A stretch of DNA of 64,000 nucleotides from Limnohabitans sp. GTDB taxonomy: Bacteria > Pseudomonadota > Gammaproteobacteria > Burkholderiales > Burkholderiaceae_C. A program made the translations under genes and the position numbers. The notes under the pieces are model-generated. The model saw nothing but the letters and a program-made list of their open reading frames with translations. It was not told the origin of the DNA and ran no database searches. Shown here one piece after another: positions 35,167 to 47,623 of the stretch. The stretch covers positions 33,436 to 97,435 of the forward strand of contig JAHEBO010000011.1 in NCBI GenBank assembly GCA_024642215.1. Direction: 5' to 3'. Positions within the stretch are counted from its first letter, which is position 1; every line of letters starts with the position of its first letter.

Positions 35167-36396
35167 TCAGAAGTTACCCACGATGAAATCTTTGAAACGG
35201 GTGAAGGCGTTGTTCATGGAACCCTTCTTCTGCGACACTTTGAAACCACGCAAGCGTGCCAAACGGGCTTCTTCCATCAGGCCCATCACTGTGGCGACGC
35301 GCGGTTGGCTGACCATGTCAGACAAAGCGCCGTTGTATTTGGGAACGCCGCGGCGAACCGGCTTCAAGAAAATGTCTTCGCCCAGTTCAACCATGCCGGG
35401 CATGACTGCACTGCCGCCAGTGAGCACAATGCCAGACGACAAGACTTCTTCGTAGCCAGATTCACGAATGACTTGTTGAACCAGCGAGAAGATTTCTTCC
35501 ACACGGGGCTCAATCACACCCGCCAGCGCTTGCTTGGACAACATGCGCGGCGCGCGATCACCCAAGCCAGGCACTTCCACTTGGGCTTCGGGGTCGGCCA
35601 ACAATTGTTTGGCACAACCGCTTTCGACTTTGATGTCTTCTGCGTCTTTGGTGGGCGTACGCAGTGCCATGGCAATGTCGCTGGTGATCAAGTCGCCAGC
35701 GATGGGAATGACGGCGGTGTGCCGAATGGCACCGTTGGTAAAGATGGCCACATCGGTGGTGCCTGCGCCAATGTCGACGCAAGCCACGCCCAATTCGCGC
35801 TCATCTTCAGTCAGCACCGCCAAGCTGGACGACAACGGATTGAGCAGCAACTGATCGACTTCAAGACCACAACGGCGCACACACTTGATGATGTTTTCGG
35901 CAGCACTTTGAGCGCCGGTCACGATGTGCACCTTGGCTTCCAGGCGCATGCCGCTCATGCCAATAGGCTCTTTGACATCTTGGCCGTCAATGACAAATTC
36001 TTGAGGCGCCACCAACAACAAACGTTGATCGGTAGAAATATTGATGGCGCGCGCTGTTTCAACCACGCGGGCCACATCGGCGGGCGTGACTTCTTTGTCT
36101 TTGACCGCCACCATGCCGCTAGAGTTCAAGCCACGAATGTGGCTACCGGTGATGCCTGTATTGACACGGGTAATTTTGCAATCCGCCATCAACTCCGCTT
36201 CTTTCAAAGCTTGCTGAATACTTTGAACGGTGGCATCGATGTTCACCACCACGCCGCGCTTCAAACCGTTGCCAGGGGCCACACCCATGCCAGCCAGTTT
36301 CAACTCACCACCTGGCATGACCTCGGCAACGACGACCATGACCTTGGACGTGCCAATGTCGAGACCGACTACCAAATCTTTGTATTCTTTTGCCAT
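35167..36396 (-). CDS. ftsA: Cell division protein FtsA
   Basis: 409 residues. Actin-like ATPase tethering FtsZ to the membrane. Phosphate-binding segment DLVVGLDIGTSKVMVVVAE starts at residue 7, with VDIGAGTTDVAIF and VLTGGSAVMPGM further on; the 1C subdomain sits between. The C-terminal amphipathic helix (AFTRFKDFIVGNF) is the membrane-targeting sequence. Lies 34 bases after ftsQ and 129 bases before ftsZ in the division cluster. Confidence 0.98.
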   Translation of the reverse strand: MAKEYKDLVVGLDIGTSKVMVVVAEVMPGGELKLAGMGVAPGNGLKRGVVVNIDATVQSIQQALKEAELMADCKITRVNTGITGSHIRGLNSSGMVAVKDKEVTPADVARVVETARAINISTDQRLLLVAPQEFVIDGQDVKEPIGMSGMRLEAKVHIVTGAQSAAENIIKCVRRCGLEVDQLLLNPLSSSLAVLTEDERELGVACVDIGAGTTDVAIFTNGAIRHTAVIPIAGDLITSDIAMALRTPTKDAEDIKVESGCAKQLLADPEAQVEVPGLGDRAPRMLSKQALAGVIEPRVEEIFSLVQQVIRESGYEEVLSSGIVLTGGSAVMPGMVELGEDIFLKPVRRGVPKYNGALSDMVSQPRVATVMGLMEEARLARLRGFKVSQKKGSMNNAFTRFKDFIVGNF

Positions 36397-36430
36397 ATGT
36401 CCAACCGTTCTTAACTAAATCTTCAATCGA

Positions 36431-37219
36431 TTAAGGTTTTTTCAAACCATCTACCGCCAAAGTGCTGACACCTCGCAACCTCAAGGCATAGCCACTTTCG
36501 TAACGCAAATCCGCTGACAACAATGACGTGGTGGTGCGGCCGTAGCGCGAAGCCACCTGCGTCAATGTTTTGGAAAACAACTTCAACTTGTCGCCCAGTT
36601 CTTGTTGCGAACCATGCCCCAATTCCAAAGCGGCACCCGACTCAAGTTGCGCAGACCAACTGCCGCGCTGACTCAACTCCAACTTGTCCAAATTCATGTC
36701 CATTTTGGCCATCAAAGGCTTGAGGTACTGAAACATGTCGAGCACTGTTTTGGCTTGTGTCTCTGGGCCTTTGAGCGTGGGCAATGCATCGCTGTCCACG
36801 TCATCGGCATTGACTTCAAACACAGAACCTTCAGCGCTCAGGAACTTGCCATCACCTTCAGCACCCCATTGCGCTACGGGTTGAAATTCATCCAAGGTGA
36901 CCGCCAAACGGTTGGGAAACTCGCGGCGAACCAGCGCAGAGCGAATCCATGGAATTTGCTCAAAAGCTTGGCGCGCTTGCAACAAATTCAAAGTGAAGAA
37001 GTTGCCCGTCAGTTGCGGCAACACGTTGGCACGCAAAGTAACCGCATTGCTGTGTGCCACATTGCCACGCACCGTGATGCCTTGAATTGAAAAGGCGGGA
37101 TGACGCAGCAACCAACCCATGCCACTGGCCACGCACATGACAAGCGCCAAGGCAAACATCAGCCCTGACGTCCATTGCATCAAGCGCACATCCATGGGCA
37201 AGGTGATGGGCTTTTTCAT
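36431..37219 (-). CDS. ftsQ: Cell division protein FtsQ
   Basis: 262 residues from the ATG at 37219, which overlaps the ddl stop codon as ATGA. A short cytoplasmic tail, one transmembrane helix (about 16-37) and a periplasmic POTRA domain ([20 protein letters not shown], the last part of which is the usual alpha-helix) followed by the beta domain with LPTLKGPE. It bridges FtsA/FtsW and the FtsB-FtsL pair in the divisome. The upstream reading in the same frame is inside ddl and is not the start. Confidence 0.95.
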   Translation of the reverse strand: MKKPITLPMDVRLMQWTSGLMFALALVMCVASGMGWLLRHPAFSIQGITVRGNVAHSNAVTLRANVLPQLTGNFFTLNLLQARQAFEQIPWIRSALVRREFPNRLAVTLDEFQPVAQWGAEGDGKFLSAEGSVFEVNADDVDSDALPTLKGPETQAKTVLDMFQYLKPLMAKMDMNLDKLELSQRGSWSAQLESGAALELGHGSQQELGDKLKLFSKTLTQVASRYGRTTTSLLSADLRYESGYALRLRGVSTLAVDGLKKP

Positions 37220-38193
37220 GCCACGTCCTTGTTTGATGCGCCATGTTCTAGGCTGGCATTGGCCAGCAAGTGCATGCACAAACTTTCATAGTCCATGCCT
37301 GCAGCTTTGGCCGACATGGGGACCAAAGAGTGCCCTGTCATGCCTGGCGAGGTATTGATTTCCAGCAGATAAGGCTTGCGGGTTTGCGCGTCAATCATCA
37401 CATCAACACGGCCCCAGCCCTTGCAGCCAAGCACTTGATAGGCTTTGACCACGTGCGCTTGAATGGCTTTTTCTTCGGCTTCGGGCAAACCAGAGGGCAC
37501 CAAGTATTGCGTGTCGTCGGTGAAATATTTGTTTTGGTAATCGTAATTGCCTGCAGGCGCCACGATACGGATCACAGGCAAGGCATGTGCTGTATCGCCT
37601 TCACCCAGCACGGGGCACGTGACTTCGTCGCCCGCAATGAACTGTTCGCACAACACATCGGTATCGCACGCTGCAGCGGCTTGCAAAGCTTGTGGCAAAT
37701 CGCTAGCCTGGGTGACTTTGGCCACGCCGATGGAGGAGCCTTCGCGTGCGGGCTTGACGATGAGTGGCAAACCCAAGGTTTGCAACACATGTGCCTGCGC
37801 TTGTTGGCCCAAATTATTTTTTTGGAGCAACACATAGCGAGGGGTCGGCACGTTTTCGGCCAACCACACACGCTTGGTCATGGTTTTGTCGATGGCGATG
37901 CTGGAAGCCATGACGCCAGAACCGGTGTAGGGAATGCCCAACAATTCAAGTGCACCTTGAACAGTGCCATCCTCACCGAAGCGTCCATGCAATGCAATGA
38001 AGCAGCGCTGGAAACCCTCTTTTTTGAGTTCTGACATATCGCGTTCGGCGGGATCAAAAGCGTGTGCATCAACACCGCGTGAACGCAGCGCGGCAAGCAC
38101 ACCGTTGCCAGACATGAAAGAGACTTCGCGCTCGGCAGATTTGCCGCCCATCAGCACGGCCACTTTGCCGAAATGGGCTGGTGAGTTGCTCAT
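37216..38193 (-). CDS. ddl: D-alanine--D-alanine ligase
   Basis: 325 residues from the ATG at 38193, which overlaps the murC stop as ATGA. ATP-grasp ligase making D-Ala-D-Ala for the MurF step. Motifs: [16 protein letters not shown] at the start, [14 protein letters not shown] near 70, [14 protein letters not shown] near 145, and C-terminal [17 protein letters not shown]. DdlB type by position inside the division cluster between murC and ftsQ. Confidence 0.97.
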   Translation of the reverse strand: MSNSPAHFGKVAVLMGGKSAEREVSFMSGNGVLAALRSRGVDAHAFDPAERDMSELKKEGFQRCFIALHGRFGEDGTVQGALELLGIPYTGSGVMASSIAIDKTMTKRVWLAENVPTPRYVLLQKNNLGQQAQAHVLQTLGLPLIVKPAREGSSIGVAKVTQASDLPQALQAAAACDTDVLCEQFIAGDEVTCPVLGEGDTAHALPVIRIVAPAGNYDYQNKYFTDDTQYLVPSGLPEAEEKAIQAHVVKAYQVLGCKGWGRVDVMIDAQTRKPYLLEINTSPGMTGHSLVPMSAKAAGMDYESLCMHLLANASLEHGASNKDVA

Positions 38194-39599
38194 GCAGCAC
38201 CTCCCATTTTTTGAACTTGGGCGGGGACTGCGCCAATGGAGCCGGCACCCATGCAAATGACGATGTCACCGTCTTTTGCATTGTCAAAAATAGCCTTCGC
38301 CATGCCCTCAATTTTATCGACAAAAACGGGTTCAATTTTGCCGGCAATGCGTAAAGCACGAGATAAAGATCGACCATCGGCTGCAACGATCGGCGCTTCA
38401 CCGGCGGCATACACTTCAGACAGCAAAACAGTGTCGGCGCCGTGGCTGATCACGCTGACAAAATCTTCAAAGCAATCACGTGTTCGGCTGTAGCGATGAG
38501 GCTGAAATGCCAGCACCAAACGACGGCCTGGAAATGCGCCGCGCGCAGCAGCCAAGGTGGCGGCCATCTCAACTGGATGATGGCCATAATCGTCGATCAA
38601 GGTAAAGCTGCCGGCTTGGTTCAACAGCTTCACTTCACCATATCGCTGAAAGCGGCGACCCACGCCTTTGAAGCTGGCCAAAGCGCGTTGAACAGCGGCA
38701 TCGTCAACGCCCAATTCAACCGCCACGGAGATGGCGGCCAAGGCATTCAACACATTGTGTTCACCGGGCAAGTTCAGCACCACGGGCAAATCGGGCATGA
38801 CCACACCATTTCGGCGCTGCACCGTGAAGTGCATTTGTCCGTTTTCAGCCCGCACGTCGACGGCCCTCACCTGCGCGCCTTCTTGCAGGCCGTAGGTGGT
38901 GACTGGACGCGCCAACAAAGCTTCAATGCTGCGAACGCCAGGGTCATCGCTGCACAAAATGGCCGTGCCGTAAAAAGGCATGCGGTGTAAAAATTCCACA
39001 AAAGCCGACTTTAGTTTTTCAAAGTCATGGCCGTAGGTTTCCATGTGATCGGCATCGATGTTGGTCACCACCGCCATCACAGGCAATAAATTCAAGAAAG
39101 AGGCGTCAGATTCATCGGCCTCCACCACGATGTAGTCGCCAGTTCCCAACTTGGCATTGGTACCCGCACTGTTCAAGCGGCCCCCGATCACAAAAGTGGG
39201 ATCTAAGCCGCCTTCCGCCAAAACACTGGCCACCAAGCTGGTGGTGGTGGTTTTGCCATGGGTACCGGCAATGGCCACGCCCTGCTTCATGCGCATCAAT
39301 TCAGCCAACATCACAGCACGGGGCACCACTGGAATGTGACGGGCACGCGCCACCAACACTTCAGGGTTGTCGGCCTTGACGGCCGTAGAGGTCACCACGG
39401 CATCGGCACCTTGCACGTTGTCGGCACTGTGGCCCACATGTGTTTGAATGCCCAAATCAGCCAATCGGCGCAAGGTGCTGCTGTCGGACAAATCAGAGCC
39501 CGAAATGGTGTAACCCAAATTGAGCAGTACTTCGGCAATGCCGCTCATGCCAGCACCGCCGACACCGATGAAATGGATGTGACGAATGGCGTGTTTCAT
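38190..39599 (-). CDS. murC: UDP-N-acetylmuramate--L-alanine ligase
   Basis: 469 residues from the ATG at 39599 (ATGA overlap with the murG stop). Adds the first amino acid of the stem peptide. [18 protein letters not shown] at the start separates it from Mpl, ATP-binding [11 protein letters not shown] is at 111-121, and the metal/carbamate segment [10 protein letters not shown] and the third domain [13 protein letters not shown] are intact. In the cluster between murG and ddl. Confidence 0.98.
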   Translation of the reverse strand: MKHAIRHIHFIGVGGAGMSGIAEVLLNLGYTISGSDLSDSSTLRRLADLGIQTHVGHSADNVQGADAVVTSTAVKADNPEVLVARARHIPVVPRAVMLAELMRMKQGVAIAGTHGKTTTTSLVASVLAEGGLDPTFVIGGRLNSAGTNAKLGTGDYIVVEADESDASFLNLLPVMAVVTNIDADHMETYGHDFEKLKSAFVEFLHRMPFYGTAILCSDDPGVRSIEALLARPVTTYGLQEGAQVRAVDVRAENGQMHFTVQRRNGVVMPDLPVVLNLPGEHNVLNALAAISVAVELGVDDAAVQRALASFKGVGRRFQRYGEVKLLNQAGSFTLIDDYGHHPVEMAATLAAARGAFPGRRLVLAFQPHRYSRTRDCFEDFVSVISHGADTVLLSEVYAAGEAPIVAADGRSLSRALRIAGKIEPVFVDKIEGMAKAIFDNAKDGDIVICMGAGSIGAVPAQVQKMGGAA

Positions 39600-40657
39600 G
39601 CGGCCAATGCCTCGCAAGCAGCCACCACGTCTTGGGTGGCTTGGGTCTTTTTCAAAGCCCATGCTTTATCAGCACAAGCCAACAATTCTTCTCGTGTCAC
39701 GTTGCCCAAACGGGCTGCCAAAGATTCGGGGGTCAATTGAGCTTGCGGCATCAACCAGCCCGCACCTTGCTGAACCAAAAAATTGGCATTGGTCGTTTGA
39801 TGGTCGTCCACCGCTAATGGAAAGGGCACATAAATGGCGGCGGCGCCGATTGCTGCAATTTCGGTCACCGTGCTGGCACCTGAACGGCAAATGATCAAAT
39901 CGGCATCGGCAAATGCTTGGGCAGTGTCATCAATGAAAGGCGTCAACTCGGCTTGCACACCGGCTTGCTGGTAGTTGGCGCGCAGTGCATCAATTTGCTT
40001 AGCGCCACTTTGATGCACCACCACAGGTCGCTGCGCTGCGGGCATCAATGACAAGGCTTTGGGCACGATGTCATTCAGCGCTTGTGCCCCCAAACTGCCG
40101 CCGACCACCCAGACTTTCAGGGGTCCGGTGCGGCCTGCAAAACGCGCGGCAGGCGCAGGCTTGTTCAGGAAATTTTGACGCAAGGGATTGCCCACCCAAA
40201 TGCCTTTTTTCAGGACATTGGGAAATGCGCTGAAAATGCGATCGGCCACGCCTGCCAACACTTTGTTGGCCAATCCGGCCACAGAATTTTGTTCATGCAA
40301 CACCAATGGCTTGCCCATGAGCACGGCCATCATGCCGCCTGGAAACGTGATGTAGCCGCCCAGGCCCACCACCACATCGGGTTGCACACGTCGCACCACT
40401 TGCAAACTTTGCCAAAATGCTTTGAGCAAACGCAGGGGCAACCAAACAAAACTCATCAGACCTTTGCCGCGCACGCCGCCAAACTCCACCGGCTCAAAGG
40501 CAAAACCGCGTTGGGGCACATAGTTGCTTTCCATGTTGCCAGGCACGCCTAACCAGTGCACACGCCAACCGGCATCTCGCAAAGACTCGGCCACGGCCAA
40601 ACCCGGAAAGATGTGACCCCCTGTTCCGCCAGCCATGATCAATGCGCAGCGACTCAT
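39596..40657 (-). CDS. murG: UDP-GlcNAc--lipid I N-acetylglucosaminyltransferase MurG
   Basis: 353 residues. Peripheral inner-membrane GT-B enzyme that converts lipid I to lipid II. N-terminal [18 protein letters not shown] binds the lipid pyrophosphate; [29 protein letters not shown] (only GGYITFPGG and HEQNSVAG need noting) and C-terminal [15 protein letters not shown] complete the family pattern, with [13 protein letters not shown] in the UDP-GlcNAc site. Overlaps ftsW upstream and murC downstream by four bases each. Confidence 0.98.
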   Translation of the reverse strand: MSRCALIMAGGTGGHIFPGLAVAESLRDAGWRVHWLGVPGNMESNYVPQRGFAFEPVEFGGVRGKGLMSFVWLPLRLLKAFWQSLQVVRRVQPDVVVGLGGYITFPGGMMAVLMGKPLVLHEQNSVAGLANKVLAGVADRIFSAFPNVLKKGIWVGNPLRQNFLNKPAPAARFAGRTGPLKVWVVGGSLGAQALNDIVPKALSLMPAAQRPVVVHQSGAKQIDALRANYQQAGVQAELTPFIDDTAQAFADADLIICRSGASTVTEIAAIGAAAIYVPFPLAVDDHQTTNANFLVQQGAGWLMPQAQLTPESLAARLGNVTREELLACADKAWALKKTQATQDVVAACEALAA

Positions 40658-41940
40658 GAGCGGCCACCTCGCATCATTTGTTTGTTCTCAGCATCTATGC
40701 GCAACACAATGGCAACGGCCACCATGTTGAGCAAAATGGCCGAACCGCCATAGCTCATCAAGGGCAAGGTCAAACCTTTGGTAGGCAGTGCGCCCAAGTT
40801 CACGCCCATGTTGATGAAGGACTGAAAACCGATCCAGATGCCCACACCTTGTGCCACCAAACCAGGAAAGGTTCGGTCCAAGGCCAGCGCTTGACGGCCA
40901 ATGACCATGATGCGGCGGCTAAGCCACAAGAACATGCCGATGACGGCAATGACGCCCACCAGTCCAAACTCTTCACCAATCACAGCCAACAAAAAGTCGG
41001 TGTGTGCTTCGGGCAACCAGTGCAGTTTTTCAACGCTTCCCCCCAGGCCCACACCAAAAATTTCACCGCGGCCAATGGCAATCAATGAATGCGACAACTG
41101 GTACCCCTTGCCCAAGGCGTGCGTGGGGTCCCAAGGATCGAGGTACGCAAAAATTCGCTCCCGGCGCCAGGGCGATGCGGCAATGATCATGGCAAATGCA
41201 AACACCAAGATGGCCAAGATCAAGAAGAACATGCGGGCATTGACGCCGCCTAAAAACAAAATGCCCATGGCAATGATGGCGATCACCAAGAAGGCGCCCA
41301 TGTCGGGTTCGGCCAACAAGAAAATACCCGCCAAACCAACGGCTGCACCCATCGGCAATACCGCACGGAAGAAGCGTTCTTTCACTTCCATCTTGCGCAC
41401 CATGTAGTCGGAGGCATAGATGATGACGGCCAACTTGGCAAATTCTGAGGGTTGGAAATTCATCACACCCAAGGAAATCCAGCGGCGCGCACCGTTCACA
41501 CCTTTGCCAATGAATGGCACCAGGACTGCGGCCAACAGGACCAGAGACACAATGAACAATGGCCGCGCATTTTTCTCCCAAATTTCAAGTGGCACTTGAA
41601 AAGCCAACAAAGCCACACCAAAACCAATCACGATGGAGATGATGTGGCGGATCAAGAAATGTGTTTGCGCATAACGCGAGAACTTGGGGTTGTCCGGCAT
41701 GGCAATGCTGGCCGAGTAGACCATGACCATGCCCCACATCAGCAAGGCCACCACCACCCACACCAAAGCTTGATCGATGTTTTGAATCTTGCCTTGCGCA
41801 GCGCCATTTTTGGCGTAGTCGTAACTGCCCAAATTGACGGGCAATCCCACTTCACCGGCGGTCTGTACCGACGCGCCGCCGCCGACGCGGCTCATCAAGC
41901 CAGCGCTCCAAGCAGACAAACGGGTCAGCAATTCACTCAT
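40654..41940 (-). CDS. ftsW: Septal peptidoglycan polymerase FtsW
   Basis: 428 residues, SEDS family, about ten transmembrane helices after an unusually long cytoplasmic N-terminus of about 60 residues containing [15 protein letters not shown]. Motifs: [43 protein letters not shown] and the C-terminal [14 protein letters not shown]. Works with FtsI to build septal wall. The four-base overlaps with murD and murG show coupled translation. Confidence 0.97.
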   Translation of the reverse strand: MSELLTRLSAWSAGLMSRVGGGASVQTAGEVGLPVNLGSYDYAKNGAAQGKIQNIDQALVWVVVALLMWGMVMVYSASIAMPDNPKFSRYAQTHFLIRHIISIVIGFGVALLAFQVPLEIWEKNARPLFIVSLVLLAAVLVPFIGKGVNGARRWISLGVMNFQPSEFAKLAVIIYASDYMVRKMEVKERFFRAVLPMGAAVGLAGIFLLAEPDMGAFLVIAIIAMGILFLGGVNARMFFLILAILVFAFAMIIAASPWRRERIFAYLDPWDPTHALGKGYQLSHSLIAIGRGEIFGVGLGGSVEKLHWLPEAHTDFLLAVIGEEFGLVGVIAVIGMFLWLSRRIMVIGRQALALDRTFPGLVAQGVGIWIGFQSFINMGVNLGALPTKGLTLPLMSYGGSAILLNMVAVAIVLRIDAENKQMMRGGRS

Positions 41941-43451
41941 TGTGAAGACTCCATCATTTGGCCAGCAGCCTCTGCAATGTCTGCAACCGCTTGGCAGAAC
42001 ACTTGCGCACGGTGCGGATAATCACGGAACATGTCAAAACTGGCGCAAGCCGGTGACAACAGCACGGCATCACCTGGTTGCGCCACATCTTTGGCGGCAT
42101 CAACAGCCTCCGGCAAGGTGCTGGCATCGATCAAAGGCACGCCGCACAATTTCAATTCTTCACGAATGATCGGCGCATCTCGCCCAATCAACACCACCGC
42201 ACGGGTGTAGCGAGCAACGGGTTCTGCCAAAGGTGAAAAGTCTTGTCCTTTGCCATCGCCACCCAAAATCACCACCACGCGGCGCTCCGAGCCCAAGCCC
42301 ACCAAAGCCGCCACCGTGGCGCCTACATTGGTGCCTTTGCTGTCATCGAAGTACTCAATGTCATTCACAATGGCCACAGATTCCACACGGTGCGGTTCGC
42401 CTTTGTATTCACGCAGGCCAAACAACATGGATGCCAAGCTGCAGCCGGTGCTGCTGGCCAGTGCCAAAGCTGCCAAGGCATTCACCGCATTGTGTCGGCC
42501 GCGAATGCGCAAGGCGTCGGCCGGCATCAAGCGCTGGATGTGAATTTCTTCCACTTCGCCTTTGCGCAGTCGGCGCGTTTCATCCGATTCCAGCGCTCGC
42601 ACCAACCACGTCATGCCATTGACTGTTTCCAAACCAAAGTCACCAGGACGCTCGGGCATGCTGGCACCATACGTGATGTGTTCACGCACGATCGGCTTTT
42701 GCAACTTGGCACGAATGGGTTCTGGCAACATGGCCATCACGCGCGCATCATCGCGGTTTAACAGCATCAAGCTCTGCTCACCAAAAATATTTTCTTTGGC
42801 CGCGGCATAAGCGTCCATGCTGCCGTGCCAATCCAAGTGGTCTTGCGTCACATTCAACACAGTGGCCGCGCTTGGCTCAAAGGGACCTGCGTTGTCCAGT
42901 TGAAAGCTCGACAATTCCAACACCCAAACTTCTGGCAAGTCTTCGTCCAAAGACGCACGCAAGGTGTCTAGCAAGGTCGGGCCAATGTTGCCTGCAAGCT
43001 TGACTGTTTTGCCAGCGCGCTCAATCAACTGTCCCGTCAATGCAGTGACCGTGGTTTTACCGTTGGTGCCCGTAATGGCCAAGACTTTGGGACTGTATTC
43101 GCGCGTGGCTTTGAGTTTCTCCAGCGCTTGTACAAACAAGCTGAGTTCACCACCGGTCCAAAGACCAGAAGTTTTTGCAGCGTCCAACACAGGCGCTGTA
43201 TCGGCAGGCGCCAAACCGGGGCTTGCAAACACAGCACGAATGGAAGTCCCTTCAACCAAACTTGCATGGAAAGGACCCGAAACCCAATGCACTGCTGGCA
43301 ACTCCTGCTGCAAGATGGCCAAATTGGCAGGGGCTTCACGCGTATCAGCCACAGTGACTTCTGCGCCAACAAATGCACACCAACGTGCCATGGCCAAGCC
43401 AGAGGCACCCAGCCCCAAAATCAAAACGTGTTGGCCTTGAAGGTAATTCAT
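41937..43451 (-). CDS. murD: UDP-N-acetylmuramoylalanine--D-glutamate ligase
   Basis: 504 residues from the ATG at 43451, two bases after the mraY stop. Adds D-glutamate. Motifs: [16 protein letters not shown] at the start, [16 protein letters not shown] near 125, [16 protein letters not shown] and the C-terminal [24 protein letters not shown] motif ([12 protein letters not shown]). About 50 residues longer than E. coli MurD, with extra sequence in the middle domain ([20 protein letters not shown] region, noted by its first part ETVNGMTW), a feature common in Burkholderiales. Confidence 0.97.
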   Translation of the reverse strand: MNYLQGQHVLILGLGASGLAMARWCAFVGAEVTVADTREAPANLAILQQELPAVHWVSGPFHASLVEGTSIRAVFASPGLAPADTAPVLDAAKTSGLWTGGELSLFVQALEKLKATREYSPKVLAITGTNGKTTVTALTGQLIERAGKTVKLAGNIGPTLLDTLRASLDEDLPEVWVLELSSFQLDNAGPFEPSAATVLNVTQDHLDWHGSMDAYAAAKENIFGEQSLMLLNRDDARVMAMLPEPIRAKLQKPIVREHITYGASMPERPGDFGLETVNGMTWLVRALESDETRRLRKGEVEEIHIQRLMPADALRIRGRHNAVNALAALALASSTGCSLASMLFGLREYKGEPHRVESVAIVNDIEYFDDSKGTNVGATVAALVGLGSERRVVVILGGDGKGQDFSPLAEPVARYTRAVVLIGRDAPIIREELKLCGVPLIDASTLPEAVDAAKDVAQPGDAVLLSPACASFDMFRDYPHRAQVFCQAVADIAEAAGQMMESSQ

Positions 43452-43453
43452 GC

Positions 43454-44632
43454 TTATCTCAGCTTCAAAGTCGACAGACCCACCAAGCACAAAAGCATGG
43501 TGATGATCCAAAAACGCACAACCACTTGGGTTTCTTTCCAACCACTTTTTTCAAAGTGATGGTGCAACGGGGCCATCTTCAAAATGCGACGGCCTTCGCC
43601 ATATTTCTTCTTGGTGTATTTAAAGTAAGACACTTGCAGCATCACCGACAAAGCTTCCACCACAAAAATTCCGCCCATGATGGCCAACACGATTTCTTGA
43701 CGCACGATGACCGCGATCGTGCCCAAGGCACCCCCCAAAGCCAAGGCGCCCACATCACCCATGAACACTTGCGCAGGATGGGTGTTGAACCACAGAAATG
43801 CCAAACCGGCGCCCGACATGGCCGCACAGAAAATCATCAACTCACCGGCGCCAGGAATGTAGGGCAAGAACAAGTACTTGGCATACACAGAGCTGCCGGT
43901 CACATAAGCAAACACACCCAATGTAGAGCCCACCATCACCACCGGCATGATGGCCAAACCATCCAAGCCATCGGTCAAATTCACGGCATTGCTTGAACCC
44001 ACAATGACCAAATAGGTCATCACCATGAAACCAAACACACCCAAGGGGTAGCTGACCTCTTTGAAGAAGGGCACCATCAAACCGGCCTTGGGTGGCAAGT
44101 TCACGTCAAAACCAGAGATGACCCACTTCACAAACAAATCCAACACGCGCAGATTGGAACTTTCAGAAATGCTGAAGACCAAATAGAAAGCAGCCAACAA
44201 GCCAATCACGGATTGCCAAAAATATTTTTCACGTGAGCGCATGCCTTCGGGGTCTTTGTTCACCACCTTGCGCCAGTCGTCTACCCAGCCAATAGCGCCA
44301 AAGCCCAAAGTCACAATGAGCACAATCCACACAAAGCGGTTGGAGCCGTCAAACCACAGCAAGGTGCTGATGGCAATTGACAACAAAATCAAGACGCCGC
44401 CCATGGTGGGCGTACCGCTTTTGGCCAAGTGCGTCTCCATGCCGTAGCCGCGTACAGGTTGACCAATCTTCAAAGCGGCCAAATGTCGAATGACCGCAGG
44501 TCCTGCAATCAACCCAATCAAGAGCGAGGTCAATGCAGCCATCACGGCACGGAAGGTGATGTACTGAAACACGCGCAAAAAGCCCCACTCGGGCGATAAA
44601 CTTTGCAACCACTGCGCCAAATTAAGCAGCAT
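43454..44632 (-). CDS. mraY: Phospho-N-acetylmuramoyl-pentapeptide transferase MraY
   Basis: 392 residues, ten predicted transmembrane helices. Makes lipid I from UDP-MurNAc-pentapeptide and undecaprenyl phosphate. Conserved cytoplasmic loops: [40 protein letters not shown] (catalytic aspartates), and [15 protein letters not shown]. The start codon lies inside the end of murF (11-base overlap: ATGCTGCTTAA holds both signals). Confidence 0.98.
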   Translation of the reverse strand: MLLNLAQWLQSLSPEWGFLRVFQYITFRAVMAALTSLLIGLIAGPAVIRHLAALKIGQPVRGYGMETHLAKSGTPTMGGVLILLSIAISTLLWFDGSNRFVWIVLIVTLGFGAIGWVDDWRKVVNKDPEGMRSREKYFWQSVIGLLAAFYLVFSISESSNLRVLDLFVKWVISGFDVNLPPKAGLMVPFFKEVSYPLGVFGFMVMTYLVIVGSSNAVNLTDGLDGLAIMPVVMVGSTLGVFAYVTGSSVYAKYLFLPYIPGAGELMIFCAAMSGAGLAFLWFNTHPAQVFMGDVGALALGGALGTIAVIVRQEIVLAIMGGIFVVEALSVMLQVSYFKYTKKKYGEGRRILKMAPLHHHFEKSGWKETQVVVRFWIITMLLCLVGLSTLKLR

Positions 44633-46076
44633 GAACTGACTCTCTTTCCGTTGCTTGCGCTGACACAGTCAGCACGCGCAAACTTTCCACCACGCGCTCC
44701 ATTTTCATAAATCGCGATCCTTTGATCACCACACTGTTGCAATGGGGCATGTGCAACACAACGGCCGCTTGCAATTCATCCATCGATTCAAAATGACGGG
44801 CGCCTGCAAATGCTTGGCTGCTGTGGACACACAAAGCACCCAAAGTGAACAGGGCGTCAATGCTGCGTGATTTGGCATAAGCGCCCACTTCAGCATGAAA
44901 CTCAGGTCCTTGCTGACCCACTTCACCCATGTCTCCCAACACCAACAAACGGGGTGCTGGCAACTCGGCCAACACATCAATGGCCGCCCGCACAGAATCG
45001 GGATTGGCGTTGTAGGTGTCATCCACCAAGGTGTAAGGATGGCCAGCGATTTGCCACTGACACGACTTAGATCGGCCTTTGACCGGCTCAAAACCCTCAA
45101 GCCCCTTCACAATGTCTACCAATTGCATGCCAGCGGCCAAGGCGCAAGCTGTGGCCGCTAGGGCATTCAGCACGTTGTGGCGCCCCGCAATGTTCAAGCG
45201 GCATGGCAGTTGTTGTGCTGCGGCCACCAAGGTGAACTGCCAGCCACCCTGTGTCCAAACAATGTGATGCGCTTGCACATCACCCTCTTCAAATCCAAAC
45301 GTGATCACTGCGCGCTTGCCCGCCAACTCACGCCACAAACGGGTGAAGGTATCGGCAGCTGGAAACACGGCCACGCCATTTGCAGGCAAGGCACGAATGA
45401 CTTCGGCATTTTCGCGCGCCACGGCTTCCACTGTGGCCATGAATTCTTGGTGTTCGCGTTGTGCGTTGTTGACCAAACCCACGGTAGGCTGGGCATAGCG
45501 CGCCAGCACTTCAATTTCACCGGGATGGTTCATGCCCAACTCAATCACGGCGCGTTGGTGAGAGGCGCGCAAGTTGAACAAAGTCAGTGGCACGCCAATC
45601 TCGTTGTTCAAATTGCCTTGTGTGGACATGGAGGCGTGTGATGCATCCGCACGCAATACTGCCGCAATCATTTGCGTCACCGTGGTTTTGCCATTGCTGC
45701 CTGTGACACCAATCAGTGACAGGTCAAACTGACCGCGCCACTGTGCAGCCAGTTCACCCAAAGCTTCACGTGCGTTGGGCACGCAAAATGCGGGAATGTT
45801 CACACCTTGTAAGTGCTTCAAGCTCGCGCTGTTTTGCAGATCGGCGGCTTCAAACAAAACCGCCACAGCACCCTGTTGTTGTGCTTGATATAAAAAGGCT
45901 GTGCCATCAAAAGTTTCACCTTTCAAGGCCACAAACAAATCACCGGCCACCACACTGCGGCTATCGGTACGAACGGCTTGGATCAGCACCGATTGAGCTT
46001 GTGTGGCCGTTAGCGCGCGCCCCACTGACACCGCTTTGGGCAACCAACTTTGCAATTGGGTCAATGTGAAGTTCAC
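44622..46076 (-). CDS. murF: UDP-N-acetylmuramoyl-tripeptide--D-alanyl-D-alanine ligase
   Basis: 484 residues, GTG start overlapping the murE stop as GTGA. Adds D-Ala-D-Ala to complete the pentapeptide. Motifs: [52 protein letters not shown] and [14 protein letters not shown]. The C-terminus extends past the last domain and covers the mraY start. Confidence 0.97.
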   Translation of the reverse strand: MNFTLTQLQSWLPKAVSVGRALTATQAQSVLIQAVRTDSRSVVAGDLFVALKGETFDGTAFLYQAQQQGAVAVLFEAADLQNSASLKHLQGVNIPAFCVPNAREALGELAAQWRGQFDLSLIGVTGSNGKTTVTQMIAAVLRADASHASMSTQGNLNNEIGVPLTLFNLRASHQRAVIELGMNHPGEIEVLARYAQPTVGLVNNAQREHQEFMATVEAVARENAEVIRALPANGVAVFPAADTFTRLWRELAGKRAVITFGFEEGDVQAHHIVWTQGGWQFTLVAAAQQLPCRLNIAGRHNVLNALAATACALAAGMQLVDIVKGLEGFEPVKGRSKSCQWQIAGHPYTLVDDTYNANPDSVRAAIDVLAELPAPRLLVLGDMGEVGQQGPEFHAEVGAYAKSRSIDALFTLGALCVHSSQAFAGARHFESMDELQAAVVLHMPHCNSVVIKGSRFMKMERVVESLRVLTVSAQATERESVHAA

Positions 46077-47623
46077 GCTGTAACCTCCATCGACCCATGA
46101 GAATTGGCACGTCGCACCAAAGCTTCGTGTGCGTGCACACGGTCATCGAATGCATATTTCACACCCGCAATCTCTTGGGTGACTTCGTGGCCTTTGCCCG
46201 CGATCAAAATGACATCACGCACACCCGCCTGCATCACCACATGGGCAATGGCCTTGGCACGGTCAAGTTCTTGGTGAGCCACGCCAGGCGCTTTCAAACC
46301 TTTGAGCATGTCTCGCACAATCGCTGTAGGTGATTCGGTGCGCGGGTTGTCACTGGTCAACACCACATGATCCGCCGCGGATTCTGCTGCTGCAGCCATC
46401 AAGGGGCGCTTGCTGGCATCGCGGTCACCGCCACAACCCAACACGCACCAAAGTTTTGAGCCCAATGCATTGGCAACCAGTTTCAATGTGGCCAAAGTTT
46501 GCACCACGGCATCGGGGGTGTGGGCATAGTCAACCACTGTCAAAGGCAAATCAATGCCCGCTACCCCAAGCACTTTTTCCATGCGACCTGGCACAGCTTG
46601 CAAACGCGCACAGACTTCGATCACTTTGACCAAAGGAATGTTCAAAGCGCGCAAGGCAGCCATGACACCCAACAAATTGTCTACGTTGTAATCACCCATC
46701 AAATGGGTTTGAATGTGCACAAGCTGTTCAGCTTCTTTCACATCAAAGGCCATGCCAGCGGCTGTTCGCTCTAAGTTCAAAGCTTGCAAACGTGCCGGCT
46801 TACCTTGACTTGAGCAGGTCCAAAGGTCGAGTGCCTTGGTCCATTGCAAATCTGCAGCCAACTGTTCGCCGTGCGCATCGTCCACATTGACGACCGCCAC
46901 TTGCAAATCTGGCCAAGCAAAGAGTGCTTGCTTGGCTTGCCAGTAGGCGGCCATGGTGCCGTGATAGTCCAAATGGTCTTGAGTGAAATTGGTGAACACG
47001 GCCAACTGAATGCGCGTACCCGCCAAACGATGTTCTGCAATGCCAATGGAGCTGGCCTCAATGGCGCAGTGCGTCACACCGGCCATTGCAAAATTTTTAA
47101 ACTGCGCTTGCAACAAAACGGGGTCGGGGGTGGTCATGCCTGTTGACACCAATTGCGGCGGCTCGCCCACACCCAAAGTACCCACCACGGCACACCTTGA
47201 GGGATGTGACGCCTCATTCAGTACATTCAAAGCTTGTGCCAACCACCACGTGCACGAGGTTTTGCCGTTGGTGCCGGTCACAGCCATCACCTTCAAGGCT
47301 TGGCTTGGCTGCTCGTAGTAAGCATCGGCAATCCAACCCGTGTCTGCTTTCAAACCTTCATAGGTGGCCAATTGTGCGGGCGCGTTGCCCACAGCCTTGT
47401 GCCACTCATCAGCCCATTGTTCACTGCCGTGTGCTTCCACCAAACATGCTGTCGCACCTTTGGCCACCGCAGATGCAACATACGCACGGCCGTCAGTGGC
47501 AGCACCGGGCCAAGCAATGAAGGCATCACCGGCTTGCACAGCTCGGCTGTCGGTACACAAAACACCCGTGACATGCTGACGCAACCACTGGGCAGCTTGC
47601 GTAGGACTGTGCAAGGCTTGCAT
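46073..47623 (-). CDS. murE: UDP-N-acetylmuramoyl-L-alanyl-D-glutamate--2,6-diaminopimelate ligase
   Basis: 516 residues. Adds meso-diaminopimelate: the specificity motif DNPR is present (SDNPRTESP near 410), indicating a DAP-type wall, in line with dapF at 57 kb. Other motifs: AVTGTNGKTSCTWWLAQAL, HCAIEASSIGIAEHRL and VDYAHTPDAVVQTL. The start codon shares one base with the ftsI stop (TGATG). Homologues of the E-S-S-S motif are kept as EASSIG. Confidence 0.97.
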   Translation of the reverse strand: MQALHSPTQAAQWLRQHVTGVLCTDSRAVQAGDAFIAWPGAATDGRAYVASAVAKGATACLVEAHGSEQWADEWHKAVGNAPAQLATYEGLKADTGWIADAYYEQPSQALKVMAVTGTNGKTSCTWWLAQALNVLNEASHPSRCAVVGTLGVGEPPQLVSTGMTTPDPVLLQAQFKNFAMAGVTHCAIEASSIGIAEHRLAGTRIQLAVFTNFTQDHLDYHGTMAAYWQAKQALFAWPDLQVAVVNVDDAHGEQLAADLQWTKALDLWTCSSQGKPARLQALNLERTAAGMAFDVKEAEQLVHIQTHLMGDYNVDNLLGVMAALRALNIPLVKVIEVCARLQAVPGRMEKVLGVAGIDLPLTVVDYAHTPDAVVQTLATLKLVANALGSKLWCVLGCGGDRDASKRPLMAAAAESAADHVVLTSDNPRTESPTAIVRDMLKGLKAPGVAHQELDRAKAIAHVVMQAGVRDVILIAGKGHEVTQEIAGVKYAFDDRVHAHEALVRRANSHGSMEVTA